Part shown: piece after piece, positions 33,741 to 43,741 of the stretch
Layout of the letters: every line of letters starts with the position of its first letter
Position numbering within the stretch: position 1 is the stretch's first letter
Assembly: GCA_030654805.1 (NCBI GenBank)
Contig: JAURWR010000040.1
Coordinates: forward strand, 50,205 to 114,204
Length of the DNA: 64,000 nt
Source of the DNA: Burkholderiaceae bacterium
GTDB lineage: Bacteria; Pseudomonadota; Gammaproteobacteria; Burkholderiales; Burkholderiaceae_C
Reading direction: 5' to 3'
Made by a program: the position numbers and the translations under genes
The notes under the pieces: generated by a model
What the model saw: only the letters and a program-made list of their open reading frames with translations
The model's database searches: none
What the model was told of the DNA's origin: nothing

Positions 33741-33843
33741 TCGGGTCTCCGAAGTGAGCTTTGACTGTAGGCCGGTCCTGTCCGGCAGGCCAGCGGAAAG
33801 GCCTGCGAGAGGGGTGTTGAGCGAACCCGCCGCGACGCTGGAC

Positions 33844-34659
33844 TCAGCGGCCGAATTCGTCGCCCAGCTCAACGGCCCGCTGCTGGGCCGCTTTCAGTGC
33901 GCGAACGAAGGCCGCGCGGACCCCGTCGGCGTCGAGTGAGGCGATCGCGGCATGCGTGGTGCCGCCTTTGGAGGTGACGCGTTCACGCAGCACGGCGGGC
34001 GTCTCGTCGGAGTCGCGCGCCAGCGAGGTGGCGCCCGCCAGCGTGGCCACTGCCAGTTGTTTGGACTGTGCTGCACTCAAGCCCATGCCGGTGCCGGCCT
34101 CGATCAACGCTTCGAGCACGTAGAACACATAGGCCGGGCCGGAACCCGACAGCGCGGTGACGGCGTCCAGCTGCTCTTCGCGATCGACCCACAAGGTCTG
34201 GCCGGTGGGCGCAAGCAGCATCTCGATCTGAGCGCGCTCGTCCGGCGACACCGCCGCCCGCGCATACAGCCCCGACATGCCTTCGCCGATCAGCGCCGGC
34301 GTGTTGGGCATGGCGCGCACCACGCGATCGCTGCCGGTTGCCTGGGCGATGGCATCGGTGCGGATGCCGGCCATGACGCTCAACTGCAACGCGCCGCCGA
34401 CATGCGCGAAGCAGGGGGCAGCCGCAGCCTTGAAAAGCTGCGGCTTGACCGCCCAGGCCACGCAGTCGGCGCTGGCAAGCGTTGCATCCGCTTCGCCGAG
34501 GGTGCGCACGCCGAAGCGTGATGCCAACGCGTCGCGCTGCGCCGCGTTCGGTTCGACGACGCCGATGCAAGCGGCCGACCAGCCGCTGCGCAGCAGCCCG
34601 CCGATCAACGCGCCGGCCATGTTGCCGCCGCCAATGAACGCGATGGAGGACAGCGTCAT
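33844..34659 (-). CDS. proC: Pyrroline-5-carboxylate reductase
   Basis: [42 protein letters not shown]. Confidence 0.96.
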   Translation of the reverse strand: MTLSSIAFIGGGNMAGALIGGLLRSGWSAACIGVVEPNAAQRDALASRFGVRTLGEADATLASADCVAWAVKPQLFKAAAAPCFAHVGGALQLSVMAGIRTDAIAQATGSDRVVRAMPNTPALIGEGMSGLYARAAVSPDERAQIEMLLAPTGQTLWVDREEQLDAVTALSGSGPAYVFYVLEALIEAGTGMGLSAAQSKQLAVATLAGATSLARDSDETPAVLRERVTSKGGTTHAAIASLDADGVRAAFVRALKAAQQRAVELGDEFGR

Positions 34660-34675
34660 GCGCGGCCCGGCACCG

Positions 34676-35680
34676 TTATTGCGCCTTGGCCGGTGCGGTC
34701 GTGGTCGCAGGTTTTGCTGCGGGCTTCTTGGCGGCCGGCTTGGTGGCGGTGGTGGTCGCAGCCGCTGGTGTCTTGGCCGCAGCCTTTGCTGCGGGTGCCG
34801 CAGCGGCGGAGTCGCCGGCCTTCGATGCCGCCGTGGAGCCGCCCGAAACGCCCAGCGCGCCACCGGTGCCCAACCCGCCCTTGACGGTCTGCGCCTTGTA
34901 GTTGCGCACCGCGCGTATCAGTTGGTTGTACGAGTCGGCGAAGGCCGCCATGATGAGCTTGCCCTCGGGAGAGTTCGAGTAGCCACCGGCGCCGCCGCCC
35001 AGGCCGCCGCCGAACAGTCCGCCCATCACGTTGAAGTCCATGTTCTTGGCGCTGCCCTCGGCCGCCGCCAGCTGAACGCCGGAGCGGTTGTCGATCATGA
35101 TCAGCGTGGTCGACGCTTCGTTGGACTTGATGCCGCCGGCGATCGCACCGGCCACGCCGAGCGCGCCGCTGAAGCCACCCAGCGCGCCACCCATGCCGCC
35201 GGTGTTCTGGCTGAACTGGATGCTCGGGCTCATCGTGTAGTCGGCCGCGACCATCTGGCCCTTGCCGAAATTGCTGCCGCCGCGAGCTTCACCGCTTTGT
35301 TGCAGCGCGCGCTCGGTGTTCATGTTCTGCATCGCGTTGCCGCGCTCGACCACGACAAAGCAGTTGGACTGCTGAATCATCATGCGGATGACCGGCACGG
35401 TCGAGCCGAGCTTGTGGTTGCGCAGTTCCTGGTACCACGACGCGGCCTGGTCTTCAACGACGCCGAGGGTGCCGAGCGACGCGTCGCAGTGCTCGAGAGC
35501 GCTGTTGGCATTGGCCGTGGTTGCTCCTCCGGCCGAGCCGGTGACAGGACCCTTTTCACCACCGCCGATGACGGGCGCTGTAGACACGCAACCACCGAAC
35601 GCGAGGAGGGCAGCGCCGATCCCCAGGCTGGTGATGGTTTTGCGGACGACGGACGCGCTGTGGCGAGGTGAGCTTTGCAT
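34676..35680 (-). CDS. CsgG-like lipoprotein with Ala/Lys/Pro low-complexity C-terminal tail
   Basis: Lipobox-like LLAFGGC; FVVVERGNAMQNMNTERALQQ...VAADYTMSPSI; tail AAKTPAAATTTATKPAAKKPAAKPATTTAPAKAQ. Confidence 0.78.
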   Translation of the reverse strand: MQSSPRHSASVVRKTITSLGIGAALLAFGGCVSTAPVIGGGEKGPVTGSAGGATTANANSALEHCDASLGTLGVVEDQAASWYQELRNHKLGSTVPVIRMMIQQSNCFVVVERGNAMQNMNTERALQQSGEARGGSNFGKGQMVAADYTMSPSIQFSQNTGGMGGALGGFSGALGVAGAIAGGIKSNEASTTLIMIDNRSGVQLAAAEGSAKNMDFNVMGGLFGGGLGGGAGGYSNSPEGKLIMAAFADSYNQLIRAVRNYKAQTVKGGLGTGGALGVSGGSTAASKAGDSAAAAPAAKAAAKTPAAATTTATKPAAKKPAAKPATTTAPAKAQ

Positions 35681-35739
35681 GATTTTTCCTGGGTAGAGCG
35701 GTGATACGGACAACCAAAAAGGACTGTAACCGCAGCTCA

Positions 35740-38700
35740 TTACAAAAGGCCTCCCTCTACCGGTGGATGCGCTCGGCGAGCTGTGTGCAGAACGTCACGC
35801 TGCGACAGCAACTCGACGTTGCCACCGGCGGCGGTGGTGTTGACCGTGATGGTTTGCTCAGTGCAGAAGCGCAGCAGGTAGTGCGGCCCACCGGCCTTCG
35901 GGCCGGTGCCGCTCAGCCCCTCGCCGCCGAACGGCTGCACGCCGACCACCGCGCCGATCATGTTGCGGTTGATGTACACGTTGCCGACGCGAGCCATGTC
36001 GGCCGCGCGCACCCCACGGCTGTCGATGCGGGTCTGCACGCCCAGGGTGAGCCCGCAGCCCAGCGCGTTGATCTGGGCAATCACCGCAGCGATGTCGCCG
36101 CCCCAGCGCACGACGTGCAGCACCGGGCCGAAGATTTCCTGGCGCACTTCGGCGATGCGCGGCAACTCGAAGGCGATCGGTGCGATGAGGCGTGGCACCG
36201 CCCTCGCGGCCAGCGGCGCTTCGCCGATCAGCGTCGCCTCGCGGCGCAGGCGAGCGATGTGGCGCTGGATGTTGTCGAACGCCTCGTCGTCGATCACCGG
36301 CCCGACATCGGTGGACAGCAGCGCCGGATCGCCCACCTTCAGTTCCTGCAGCGCACCGCGAATCATCCCGATCACGGGGTCGGCCACGCCTTCGTGCACG
36401 CACAGCAGCCGCAGCGCCGAGCATCGCTGGCCGGCACTTCGGAAGGCGCTCTGCACCACGGCATCGACGACCTGCTCGGGCAGCGCGGTGCTGTCGACCA
36501 CCATCGCGTTGATGCCACCGGTCTCGGCGATCAGCGGCACGATCGGACCGTCCTTGGCAGCCAGGGCCCGATTGATCACGCGGGCGACTGCCATCGACCC
36601 GGTGAAACAGACCCCGGCCGTGCGCGCATCGGTCACCAGTGCGGCGCCCACCGTCTGGCCCGGCCCGTGCAGCAGCGCGAGCGCGTCGGCGGGTACGCCG
36701 GCGGTGTGCAGCAGCGCGACCAGTCGCTGCGCGACTGCCGGCGTCTGCTCGGCCGGCTTGGCGGCCACCGTGTTGCCGGCGACCAGCGCGGCGGCGACCT
36801 GACCGGCAAAGATCGCCAGCGGAAAGTTCCAGGGGCTGATGCACACGAACACCCCGCGACCGTGCAGGCGCAGCTCGTTGCGCTCGCCGGTCGGGCCCGG
36901 CAGCGTCTGCGTGCGCAGGCTGCTTTCGGCCTGGTCGGCGTAGTAGCGCAGGAAGTCGACCGCCTCACGCACCTCGGCGACGCAGTCGCCCAGCGTCTTG
37001 TGAGCTTCTTTCACCAGCAGGCCGCAGAACTCGGGCAACCTCGCTTCGAGCGCGTCGCCTGCGCGTCTCAACGCATCGGCGCGCTCGGTCAGCGGTGTGG
37101 CGCGCCAGGCGTCGCGGGCGGCGTGCAGCCGCGTCATCGCGGCATCGACGTCGGCCGGTGTCGCCACAGCGACCGCGTCGACCTGCGCCGACGCGATCGC
37201 CTGAAGCAGCGGCGTGCGCTCCGCCAGGCAAGCCAGGTCGAACCCGGCTGAGTTGCGCCGGCCGGTCGACGAGGCGGGTTGCGCTTTCGCATCCCACCCG
37301 AACATCGACACCGGCGGCGCCAGCCCCGGCGCGGCGGCCGGCACCAGCGGCGACGCCAGCACGCTGTCGATGGTGATCGACTCGTCGGCGAGCTGATGCA
37401 CGAACGAGGAATTGGCGCCGTTCTCGAGCAGCCGGCGCACCAGGTAGGCGAGCAGATCGCGGTGTTCGCCGACCGGTGCGTAGACCCGCACCGGCACGTC
37501 AGCGTGTCGTGCGACCTCGCGGTACACGCCCTCGCCCATGCCGTGCAGGCGTTGCAACTCGAAGCGCGCGCCTTGCCGTTGTCCCATCTGCAGGATGGCC
37601 GCCACGGTGCCGGCGTTGTGGGTGGCGAACTGTGGGTAGATCACGTCGGCGTGGCCGATCAATGCTCGCGCGCAGGCCAGGTACGACAGGTCGGTGTGGT
37701 GCTTGTGGGTGTAGACCGGGTAGCCGGCCAGCCCCAGTTCCTGGGCGCGCTTGATCTCGCCGTCCCAGTACGCGCCCTTGACCAGTCGCACCATGAATCG
37801 CAAGCCATGCTGCCTTGCGATTCGCGCCACCTCGTCGACGACCTCCAGCGCCCGCGTCTGGTAGGCCTGGATGGCCATCCCGAAGCCCTGCCACTGCGGG
37901 AACTGCGATGCGATGCGAGCCGCCAGCGCCTCGAACACATCGAGCGACAGCTCAAGACGGTCGCTTTCCTCGGCGTCGATGGTGAGGTTGATGTTGGCGC
38001 GTGCGGCTGCCTCGACGAGTTGCCAGGCCCGTGGCAGCAACTCTGCAAAGACCCGATCGCGCTGCGTCTCCTCGTAACGCGAGAACAGGGCGCTGAGCTT
38101 GATCGAAATGCCGTCGTGCGCCTCCGGTCTTGCGGCCACCACGCCAACCGCGATGTGCCGGATGGCGTTCAGGTACGCGGCCAGATAGCGCAGTGCATCG
38201 GTCTCGGTGCGCGCGCCTTCGCCCAGCATGTCGTAGCTGTAGCGCAGGGAGTGGCCGCCGACCGGTGACCGACTCTCAGCCGCGTGGGCCAGTCGCGCCG
38301 CCTGTGCTGCCACCATCGCCTCGCCGATGTGGCGGCCCAGAACGAACTGGCGCCCCAGCAGCTGGATCGCGCGTACCGCTGCGGTAACCACCGCCTGCGC
38401 GCCCAGGCGCTGGAGCAGGCCGGCAGGGTTGTCGCCGTCGGGCAGGAATTTCTTTGAGAGCGCGATGGCCTGCGCCGACAGCCCGGCCAGCAGCGCGTGC
38501 GGGCCTGCGTGGTGACCGCCGAACGACGCGTGGCCGAGTTGATCGGCGGTCAGTGCGATGGCGGTTTCGATGTCGGGCACGCGCAGCAGCGACTCCGCCA
38601 GCCGCATCAGCGCCAGACCTTCGGCGCTGGAGATCGGGTACTCGCGCAGCAGCGACTCCATCGACCAGAATGGCGCCGGCTGGTCGCGCACCGCCTGCAC

Positions 38701-38859
38701 CCACGGGCGGGCCTGACCGACCACCTCGCTCCAATCCAGTGCCGCCCGCAGTGGCGGGGCCAAGCGACCCAGGACCGCCAGCTCCGGTCGGGTCGGGTGG
38801 GGCAGCCGGGCGCGATCGTGAATGACAGGAGGGTCCGAGACGGGATCGGGTGTCGACAC
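35740..38859 (-). CDS. putA: Bifunctional proline dehydrogenase / L-glutamate gamma-semialdehyde dehydrogenase
   Basis: PRODH barrel (VRLVKGAYWDGEIKRAQ) plus ALDH (CISPWNFPLAIFAGQVAAAL, SAGQRCSALR). Confidence 0.96.
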   Translation of the reverse strand: MSTPDPVSDPPVIHDRARLPHPTRPELAVLGRLAPPLRAALDWSEVVGQARPWVQAVRDQPAPFWSMESLLREYPISSAEGLALMRLAESLLRVPDIETAIALTADQLGHASFGGHHAGPHALLAGLSAQAIALSKKFLPDGDNPAGLLQRLGAQAVVTAAVRAIQLLGRQFVLGRHIGEAMVAAQAARLAHAAESRSPVGGHSLRYSYDMLGEGARTETDALRYLAAYLNAIRHIAVGVVAARPEAHDGISIKLSALFSRYEETQRDRVFAELLPRAWQLVEAAARANINLTIDAEESDRLELSLDVFEALAARIASQFPQWQGFGMAIQAYQTRALEVVDEVARIARQHGLRFMVRLVKGAYWDGEIKRAQELGLAGYPVYTHKHHTDLSYLACARALIGHADVIYPQFATHNAGTVAAILQMGQRQGARFELQRLHGMGEGVYREVARHADVPVRVYAPVGEHRDLLAYLVRRLLENGANSSFVHQLADESITIDSVLASPLVPAAAPGLAPPVSMFGWDAKAQPASSTGRRNSAGFDLACLAERTPLLQAIASAQVDAVAVATPADVDAAMTRLHAARDAWRATPLTERADALRRAGDALEARLPEFCGLLVKEAHKTLGDCVAEVREAVDFLRYYADQAESSLRTQTLPGPTGERNELRLHGRGVFVCISPWNFPLAIFAGQVAAALVAGNTVAAKPAEQTPAVAQRLVALLHTAGVPADALALLHGPGQTVGAALVTDARTAGVCFTGSMAVARVINRALAAKDGPIVPLIAETGGINAMVVDSTALPEQVVDAVVQSAFRSAGQRCSALRLLCVHEGVADPVIGMIRGALQELKVGDPALLSTDVGPVIDDEAFDNIQRHIARLRREATLIGEAPLAARAVPRLIAPIAFELPRIAEVRQEIFGPVLHVVRWGGDIAAVIAQINALGCGLTLGVQTRIDSRGVRAADMARVGNVYINRNMIGAVVGVQPFGGEGLSGTGPKAGGPHYLLRFCTEQTITVNTTAAGGNVELLSQRDVLHTARRAHPPVEGGLL

Positions 38860-38890
38860 GTGGGCCTCCCTGGCGGGTTTGTGGTTGCCG

Positions 38891-39577
38891 TCAGCGCGCG
38901 CCGAAGATCGCGGTCCCGACGCGGACCAGGGAGGCGCCTTCGGCGATGGCCGCTTCCAGGTCGTTGGTCATGCCCATCGACAAGGTGTCGAGATCCAGGC
39001 CCGCGCGCTGCAGGTTTGTCAGCAGCTCTCGCAAGCGCCGGTGCGGTACACGCTGGGCCGCTGGATCGGTCGCAGGCTCGGGAATCGCCATCAGGCCTCG
39101 CAGTTCGACTCGGGGCAGCACCGCGACGGCGCGGGCGATGCCGGGCACCTCATCGACCGCGAGCCCGCTCTTGCTGGCCTCGCCGCTGATGTTGACCTGC
39201 AGGCACAGTTGCAGCGGCGGCAGATGCGGCGGGCGCTGTTCGCTCAGTCGCTGTGCGATCTTCAGCCGGTCGATCGTGTGCACCCAGTCGAACGACTCGG
39301 CGACGATGCGGGTCTTGTTGCTCTGCAGCGGGCCGATCAGGTGCCACTGGATCTGTTCGCGCAGGTCGGCCAGCGCGGCGATCTTGTCGATGCCTTCCTG
39401 CACGTAGTTCTCGCCGAAGCAGCGCTCGCCGGCTTCGAAGGCCGCCCGCACGCGGTCGGCCGATTGGGTCTTGCTGACGACGAGCAGCGTGACGCTTTGC
39501 ACGGGCCGATCAGCCGTTGCGCAGGCCCGGGCCATGCGCCGATGCACTTCCTGTATGTTCTGAACGATCGTCGCCAT
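38891..39577 (-). CDS. YggS-family pyridoxal-phosphate homeostasis protein
   Basis: VSKTQSADRVRAAFEAG, FGENYVQE, WHLIGPLQSNK, MGMTNDLEAAI. Confidence 0.95.
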   Translation of the reverse strand: MATIVQNIQEVHRRMARACATADRPVQSVTLLVVSKTQSADRVRAAFEAGERCFGENYVQEGIDKIAALADLREQIQWHLIGPLQSNKTRIVAESFDWVHTIDRLKIAQRLSEQRPPHLPPLQLCLQVNISGEASKSGLAVDEVPGIARAVAVLPRVELRGLMAIPEPATDPAAQRVPHRRLRELLTNLQRAGLDLDTLSMGMTNDLEAAIAEGASLVRVGTAIFGAR

Positions 39578-39670
39578 AATCTTTGTCAGTATCTGCCGAT
39601 AACAGCGGCACTGCAGTGCCTGCGAAGCTGCTGCCACCCCGCCCGTCGACCCCGCCTTCTAGCGAGCCCC

Positions 39671-40714
39671 ATGGACATCACCCAACTGCTGGCGTTTTCG
39701 GTCAAGAACAAGGCCTCGGACTTGCACCTGTCATCGGGCCTGCCGCCGATGATCCGTGTCAACGGCGACGTGCGTCGAATCAACGTGGACCCGCTCGAGC
39801 ACAAGGATGTGCACTCGATGGTCTACGACATCATGAACGACTCGCAGCGCAAGGCGTACGAGGAAGTTCTGGAGTGCGACTTCTCGTTCGAGATCCAGGG
39901 CCTGGCCCGGTTTCGGGTCAATGCGTTCAACCACAACCGGGGCGCTGGCGCGGTGTTCCGCACCATTCCGTCGAAGATCCTGACGCTGGAGCAACTCGCC
40001 ACGCCGAAGATCTTCGCCGAGCTGGCGCTCAAGCCGCGCGGCATGGTGCTGGTGACCGGCCCGACCGGCTCGGGCAAATCGACCACGCTGGCGGCGATGG
40101 TCAACCACCTGAACGAAAACGAATACGGCCACGTGCTGACCGTCGAAGACCCGATCGAGTTCGTGCATGAATCGAAGAAGTGCCTGATCAACCAGCGCGA
40201 GGTCGGACCGCATACGCTGAGCTTCAACAACGCGCTTCGTTCGGCCCTGCGTGAAGACCCGGACGCCATCCTGGTGGGCGAAATGCGCGACCTGGAAACG
40301 ATCCGCCTGGCGTTGACGGCCGCTGAAACCGGCCACCTGGTGTTCGGCACGCTGCACACCTCGAGTGCCGCCAAGACCGTCGACCGCATCGTCGACGTGT
40401 TTCCGGCGGCCGAAAAGGAGATGGTCCGCGCGATGCTTTCGGAGTCGCTGATCGGCGTGATCTCGCAGACGCTGTGCAAGACGAAGGACGGCACCGGCCG
40501 GGTCGCCGCGCACGAGATCATGCTGGGCACCGCCGCCATCCGCAACCTGATCCGCGAAAGCAAGATCGCGCAGATGTACTCGGCGATCCAGACGGGCAAC
40601 AGCGTCGGCATGCAGACGCTCGATCAGAACCTGGCCGACCTGGTTCGGCGCAATGTGGTGGCGCCGAACGAAGCCCGCGCCAAGGCCAAGTTCCCCGAGA
40701 ATTTCCCCGGGTGA
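39671..40714 (+). CDS. pilT: Type IV pilus twitching motility ATPase PilT
   Basis: GPTGSGKSTTLAAMVNHLN, EDPIEFVH, GEMRDLETIRLALTAAETGHL. Confidence 0.97.
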   Translation: MDITQLLAFSVKNKASDLHLSSGLPPMIRVNGDVRRINVDPLEHKDVHSMVYDIMNDSQRKAYEEVLECDFSFEIQGLARFRVNAFNHNRGAGAVFRTIPSKILTLEQLATPKIFAELALKPRGMVLVTGPTGSGKSTTLAAMVNHLNENEYGHVLTVEDPIEFVHESKKCLINQREVGPHTLSFNNALRSALREDPDAILVGEMRDLETIRLALTAAETGHLVFGTLHTSSAAKTVDRIVDVFPAAEKEMVRAMLSESLIGVISQTLCKTKDGTGRVAAHEIMLGTAAIRNLIRESKIAQMYSAIQTGNSVGMQTLDQNLADLVRRNVVAPNEARAKAKFPENFPG

Positions 40715-40786
40715 TGGACGGCCCCCCAGTCGCTGCGCTACCGCCTTGCAGGCCGCGCCGGGCCAGCGGCCCAGCTCCTCGCCAGG

Positions 40787-40813
40787 CACAAACAGTCCAC
40801 CGGACTGTTTGTG
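40787..40813. repeat. Perfect 12-bp inverted repeat in pilT-pilU spacer
   Basis: CACAAACAGTCC-ACC-GGACTGTTTGTG. Confidence 0.85.
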
Positions 40814-40834
40814 TCCGGGCTCGGCCCCCGAGGT

Positions 40835-40881
40835 GCGCCACCCATTGGCCCGGGAGACCCGTGCCTTGGGCGTTGCTTGAT
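40835..40881. repeat. 47-bp direct repeat copy 1 upstream of pilU
   Basis: GCGCCACCCATTGGCCCGGGAGACCCGTGCCTTGGGCGTTGCTTGAT; one mismatch to 42096..42142. Confidence 0.9.
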
Positions 40882-40924
40882 GAGTGCACGCCTTGCTGCG
40901 CTTGTGCTTTTCTAAGGAAACACC

Positions 40925-42061
40925 ATGGAACGTGACCAGGCATCGAAATTCGTCAACGACCTGCTGCGACTGATGGTGTCGCGCAGCGGCTCAGACCTCT
41001 TCCTGACCTCCGATTTCCCGCCGGCCATCAAGGTCGACGGCAAGGTCACCAAGGTCTCGCCGCAGCCGCTGACCGGGCAGCACACGATCGCGCTGGCACG
41101 GGCGGTGATGAACGACAAGCAGTCCGCCGAGTTCGAGCGCACGAAGGAGTGCAACTTCGCGATCTCGCCGCAGGGCATCGGCCGATTCCGCGTCAATGCC
41201 TTCGTGCAGCAGGGCCACATCGGCATGGTGATGCGGACGATTCCGCAGACGCTGCCGACCATTGACGCACTGAATCTGCCCAAGGTGCTGAAGGACGTGG
41301 CCATGACCAAGCGCGGGCTGGTCATCTTCGTCGGAGCCACCGGTTCGGGCAAGAGCACCTCGCTGGCCGCGATGGTCGACTTCCGCAATGAGAACTCGTT
41401 CGGCCACATCATCACCATCGAGGACCCGGTCGAGTTCGTGCACCCGCACAAGAACTGCATCGTCACGCAGCGCGAGGTGGGCATCGACACCGACGGCTGG
41501 GAGCAGGCGCTGAAGAACACGCTGCGTCAGGCGCCGGACGTGATCCTGATGGGCGAGATCCGCGACCGCGAGACGATGGAGCACGCGGTGGCCTTTGCCG
41601 AAACCGGCCACCTGTGCATGGCCACGCTGCACGCCAACAGCGCCAACCAGGCGCTGGACCGCATCATCAATTTCTTCCCCGAAGAGCGCCGCGCACAGTT
41701 GCTGATGGACCTGTCGCTGAACCTCAAGGGCCTGGTGTCCCAGCGCCTGCTGCCGTGTCAAGAAGGCAAGGGCCGTGTCGCGGCGGTGGAGATCATGTTG
41801 AACTCCCCGTTGATTGCCGACCTGATCTTCAAGGGCGAAGTGGCCGAGATCAAGGAGATCATGAAGCGCTCGCGCGAGCACGGCATGCAGACCTTCGACC
41901 AAGCGCTGTTCGACCTGTACGAAAGCCGCGCGGTGACCTACGAGGACGCGATCCGCAATGCCGACTCTGTCAACGACCTTCGATTGCAGATCAAGCTGAA
42001 CAGCCAGCGCGCGCGCAACACCGATCTGGCGGCTGGCACCGAACACATGAGTATTGTCTGA
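40925..42061 (+). CDS. pilU: PilT/PilU-family retraction ATPase PilU
   Basis: GATGSGKSTSLAAMVDFRN, EDPVEFVH, GEIRDRETMEHAVAFAETGHL. Confidence 0.96.
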   Translation: MERDQASKFVNDLLRLMVSRSGSDLFLTSDFPPAIKVDGKVTKVSPQPLTGQHTIALARAVMNDKQSAEFERTKECNFAISPQGIGRFRVNAFVQQGHIGMVMRTIPQTLPTIDALNLPKVLKDVAMTKRGLVIFVGATGSGKSTSLAAMVDFRNENSFGHIITIEDPVEFVHPHKNCIVTQREVGIDTDGWEQALKNTLRQAPDVILMGEIRDRETMEHAVAFAETGHLCMATLHANSANQALDRIINFFPEERRAQLLMDLSLNLKGLVSQRLLPCQEGKGRVAAVEIMLNSPLIADLIFKGEVAEIKEIMKRSREHGMQTFDQALFDLYESRAVTYEDAIRNADSVNDLRLQIKLNSQRARNTDLAAGTEHMSIV

Positions 42062-42095
42062 GCCCCCCAGTCGCTTGCGCTCCTGCCCCCAAGGG

Positions 42096-42142
42096 GCGCC
42101 ACCCATCGGCCCGGGAGACCCGTGCCTTGGGCGTTGCTTGAT
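42096..42142. repeat. 47-bp direct repeat copy 2 downstream of pilU
   Basis: GCGCCACCCATCGGCCCGGGAGACCCGTGCCTTGGGCGTTGCTTGAT. Confidence 0.9.
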
Positions 42143-42184
42143 CGCAATAGGCACTGCTTAGTGGTGGGTCTGTAGGATTCGGGG

Positions 42185-43087
42185 ATGAGCATCCGAACCT
42201 ACGAGCCGATCTCCCCGCAGCGCGTCGCCTTTCTCGGCCTGGGCGTGATGGGCCATCCGATGGCCGGCCATCTGGCCCGTGCTGGGCACCACGTCACTGT
42301 CTACAACCGCACGCGGTCCAAGGCCGATGGGTGGGTCGCCGAGCATGGCGCCTTCAGCGCGACGGCCGCCTCGACGCCGCGTGACGCGGTGAGCGGCGCG
42401 ACGCTGGTGTTCGCCTGTGTCGGCAACGACGACGATTTGCGCTCGGTGGTGCTCGGCGAGCACGGCGCATTCGCCGGCATGGCGCCGGGTGCGGTGTTCA
42501 TCGACCACACCACGGCCTCGGCTGCCGTTGCGCGAGAACTTAGCGCTGCCGCTCTGCCGCTCGGCCTGCGTTTCATCGACGCGCCGGTGTCGGGGGGCAA
42601 CGTCGGTGCGATCAACGGTGCGTTGACGGTGATGTGTGGTGGCGATGCCGCCGCCTTTGCACGCATGCAGCCGGTGGCGCTGGCCTACTCGAAAGCCGTC
42701 ACGCTGCTCGGCGACAGCGGCGCCGGCCAGCTGGCGAAGATGGTCAACCAGATCGCGATCGCCGGGCTGGTTCAGGGCCTGGCCGAGGCCATCGCCTTCG
42801 GTGAGCAGGCGGGGCTCGACATGAAGGCCGTGCTCGGCGTCATCGGCAAGGGCGCTGCACAGAGCTGGCAGCTGGACAACCGCGGCCCGACGATGGTCGA
42901 CGGGAAGTTCGACTTCGGTTTCGCAGTCGACTGGATGCGCAAGGACCTGGGCCTGGTGCTGGAAGAGGCCAAGCAAAACGGCGCCCGGCTGCCGGTCACC
43001 GCGCTGGTCGATCAGTTCTATGCCGATGTCCAGGCCGCCGGCGGGCGGCGCTGGGACACCTCCAGCCTGATCACCCGGCTGCGTTGA
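42185..43087 (+). CDS. NAD(P)-dependent oxidoreductase, 3-hydroxyisobutyrate dehydrogenase family
   Basis: VAFLGLGVMGHPMAGHLARAGH, DAPVSGGNVGAINGALTVM. Confidence 0.92.
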   Translation: MSIRTYEPISPQRVAFLGLGVMGHPMAGHLARAGHHVTVYNRTRSKADGWVAEHGAFSATAASTPRDAVSGATLVFACVGNDDDLRSVVLGEHGAFAGMAPGAVFIDHTTASAAVARELSAAALPLGLRFIDAPVSGGNVGAINGALTVMCGGDAAAFARMQPVALAYSKAVTLLGDSGAGQLAKMVNQIAIAGLVQGLAEAIAFGEQAGLDMKAVLGVIGKGAAQSWQLDNRGPTMVDGKFDFGFAVDWMRKDLGLVLEEAKQNGARLPVTALVDQFYADVQAAGGRRWDTSSLITRLR

Positions 43088-43089
43088 TC

Positions 43090-43105
43090 GCCCGCCTTCG
43101 CGGGC
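43090..43105. terminator. Hairpin between convergent genes
   Basis: GCCCGC-CTTC-GCGGGC followed by TT. Confidence 0.6.
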
Positions 43106-43111
43106 TTCACG

Positions 43112-43741
43112 TCACTTCGAGGCGGGCGCGGTGGTGTTCAGATTGGCCAGCTCGTTCTCACTGATGATCTCGAACACTCGCACGACCTTTTGCACGCCGC
43201 TGACACCACGCGTGATTTCGGCGGCGCGCATGGCCTCGCGCTCGGTGACACGACCCATCAGGTAGACCGTTCCGCGCTCGGTGACGACCTTCACGGCCTG
43301 GGCGAGCACATCTTTTGAGTCGATCAGCGATGCCTTGACCTTGCCGGTCACGATGGCGTCGGTTCCGATGCTCGACGAAGGTAGCTCCTTCACGATGGCC
43401 AGCTCGTTGACGATCGAACGCACGTTCTCGACGCGCGATACCGTCTTTTCAATCAGCGCCCGGTCGGCATCGCTGGTCACCTCGCCGGTGATCAGCACCA
43501 GCCGGCTGTAACTGGTCACGCTGACCCGGCCGCGCGAGCCGATCGCTTCTGAGTTGCGACTGAGCGCCTTGAGTTCGATCGCCTCGTCCTCGAGCTGGGT
43601 GCCGGAGGTGCGCCGGTCGGTGTAGACCGCCGTGCCGCCGACCATCGCGCCGCCAAGCACCAGCGGGAAGCAGCCCGTCAACGTGGTCGACATGGTGACA
43701 GCTGCCAGCAGTGACAGGGCCAATTTGGACAATCGATTCAT
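43112..43741 (-). CDS. dolP: BON-domain lipoprotein (DolP/YraP-like)
   Basis: Lipobox TTLTGC; two BON domains; operon context with diaA. Confidence 0.9.
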   Translation of the reverse strand: MNRLSKLALSLLAAVTMSTTLTGCFPLVLGGAMVGGTAVYTDRRTSGTQLEDEAIELKALSRNSEAIGSRGRVSVTSYSRLVLITGEVTSDADRALIEKTVSRVENVRSIVNELAIVKELPSSSIGTDAIVTGKVKASLIDSKDVLAQAVKVVTERGTVYLMGRVTEREAMRAAEITRGVSGVQKVVRVFEIISENELANLNTTAPASK

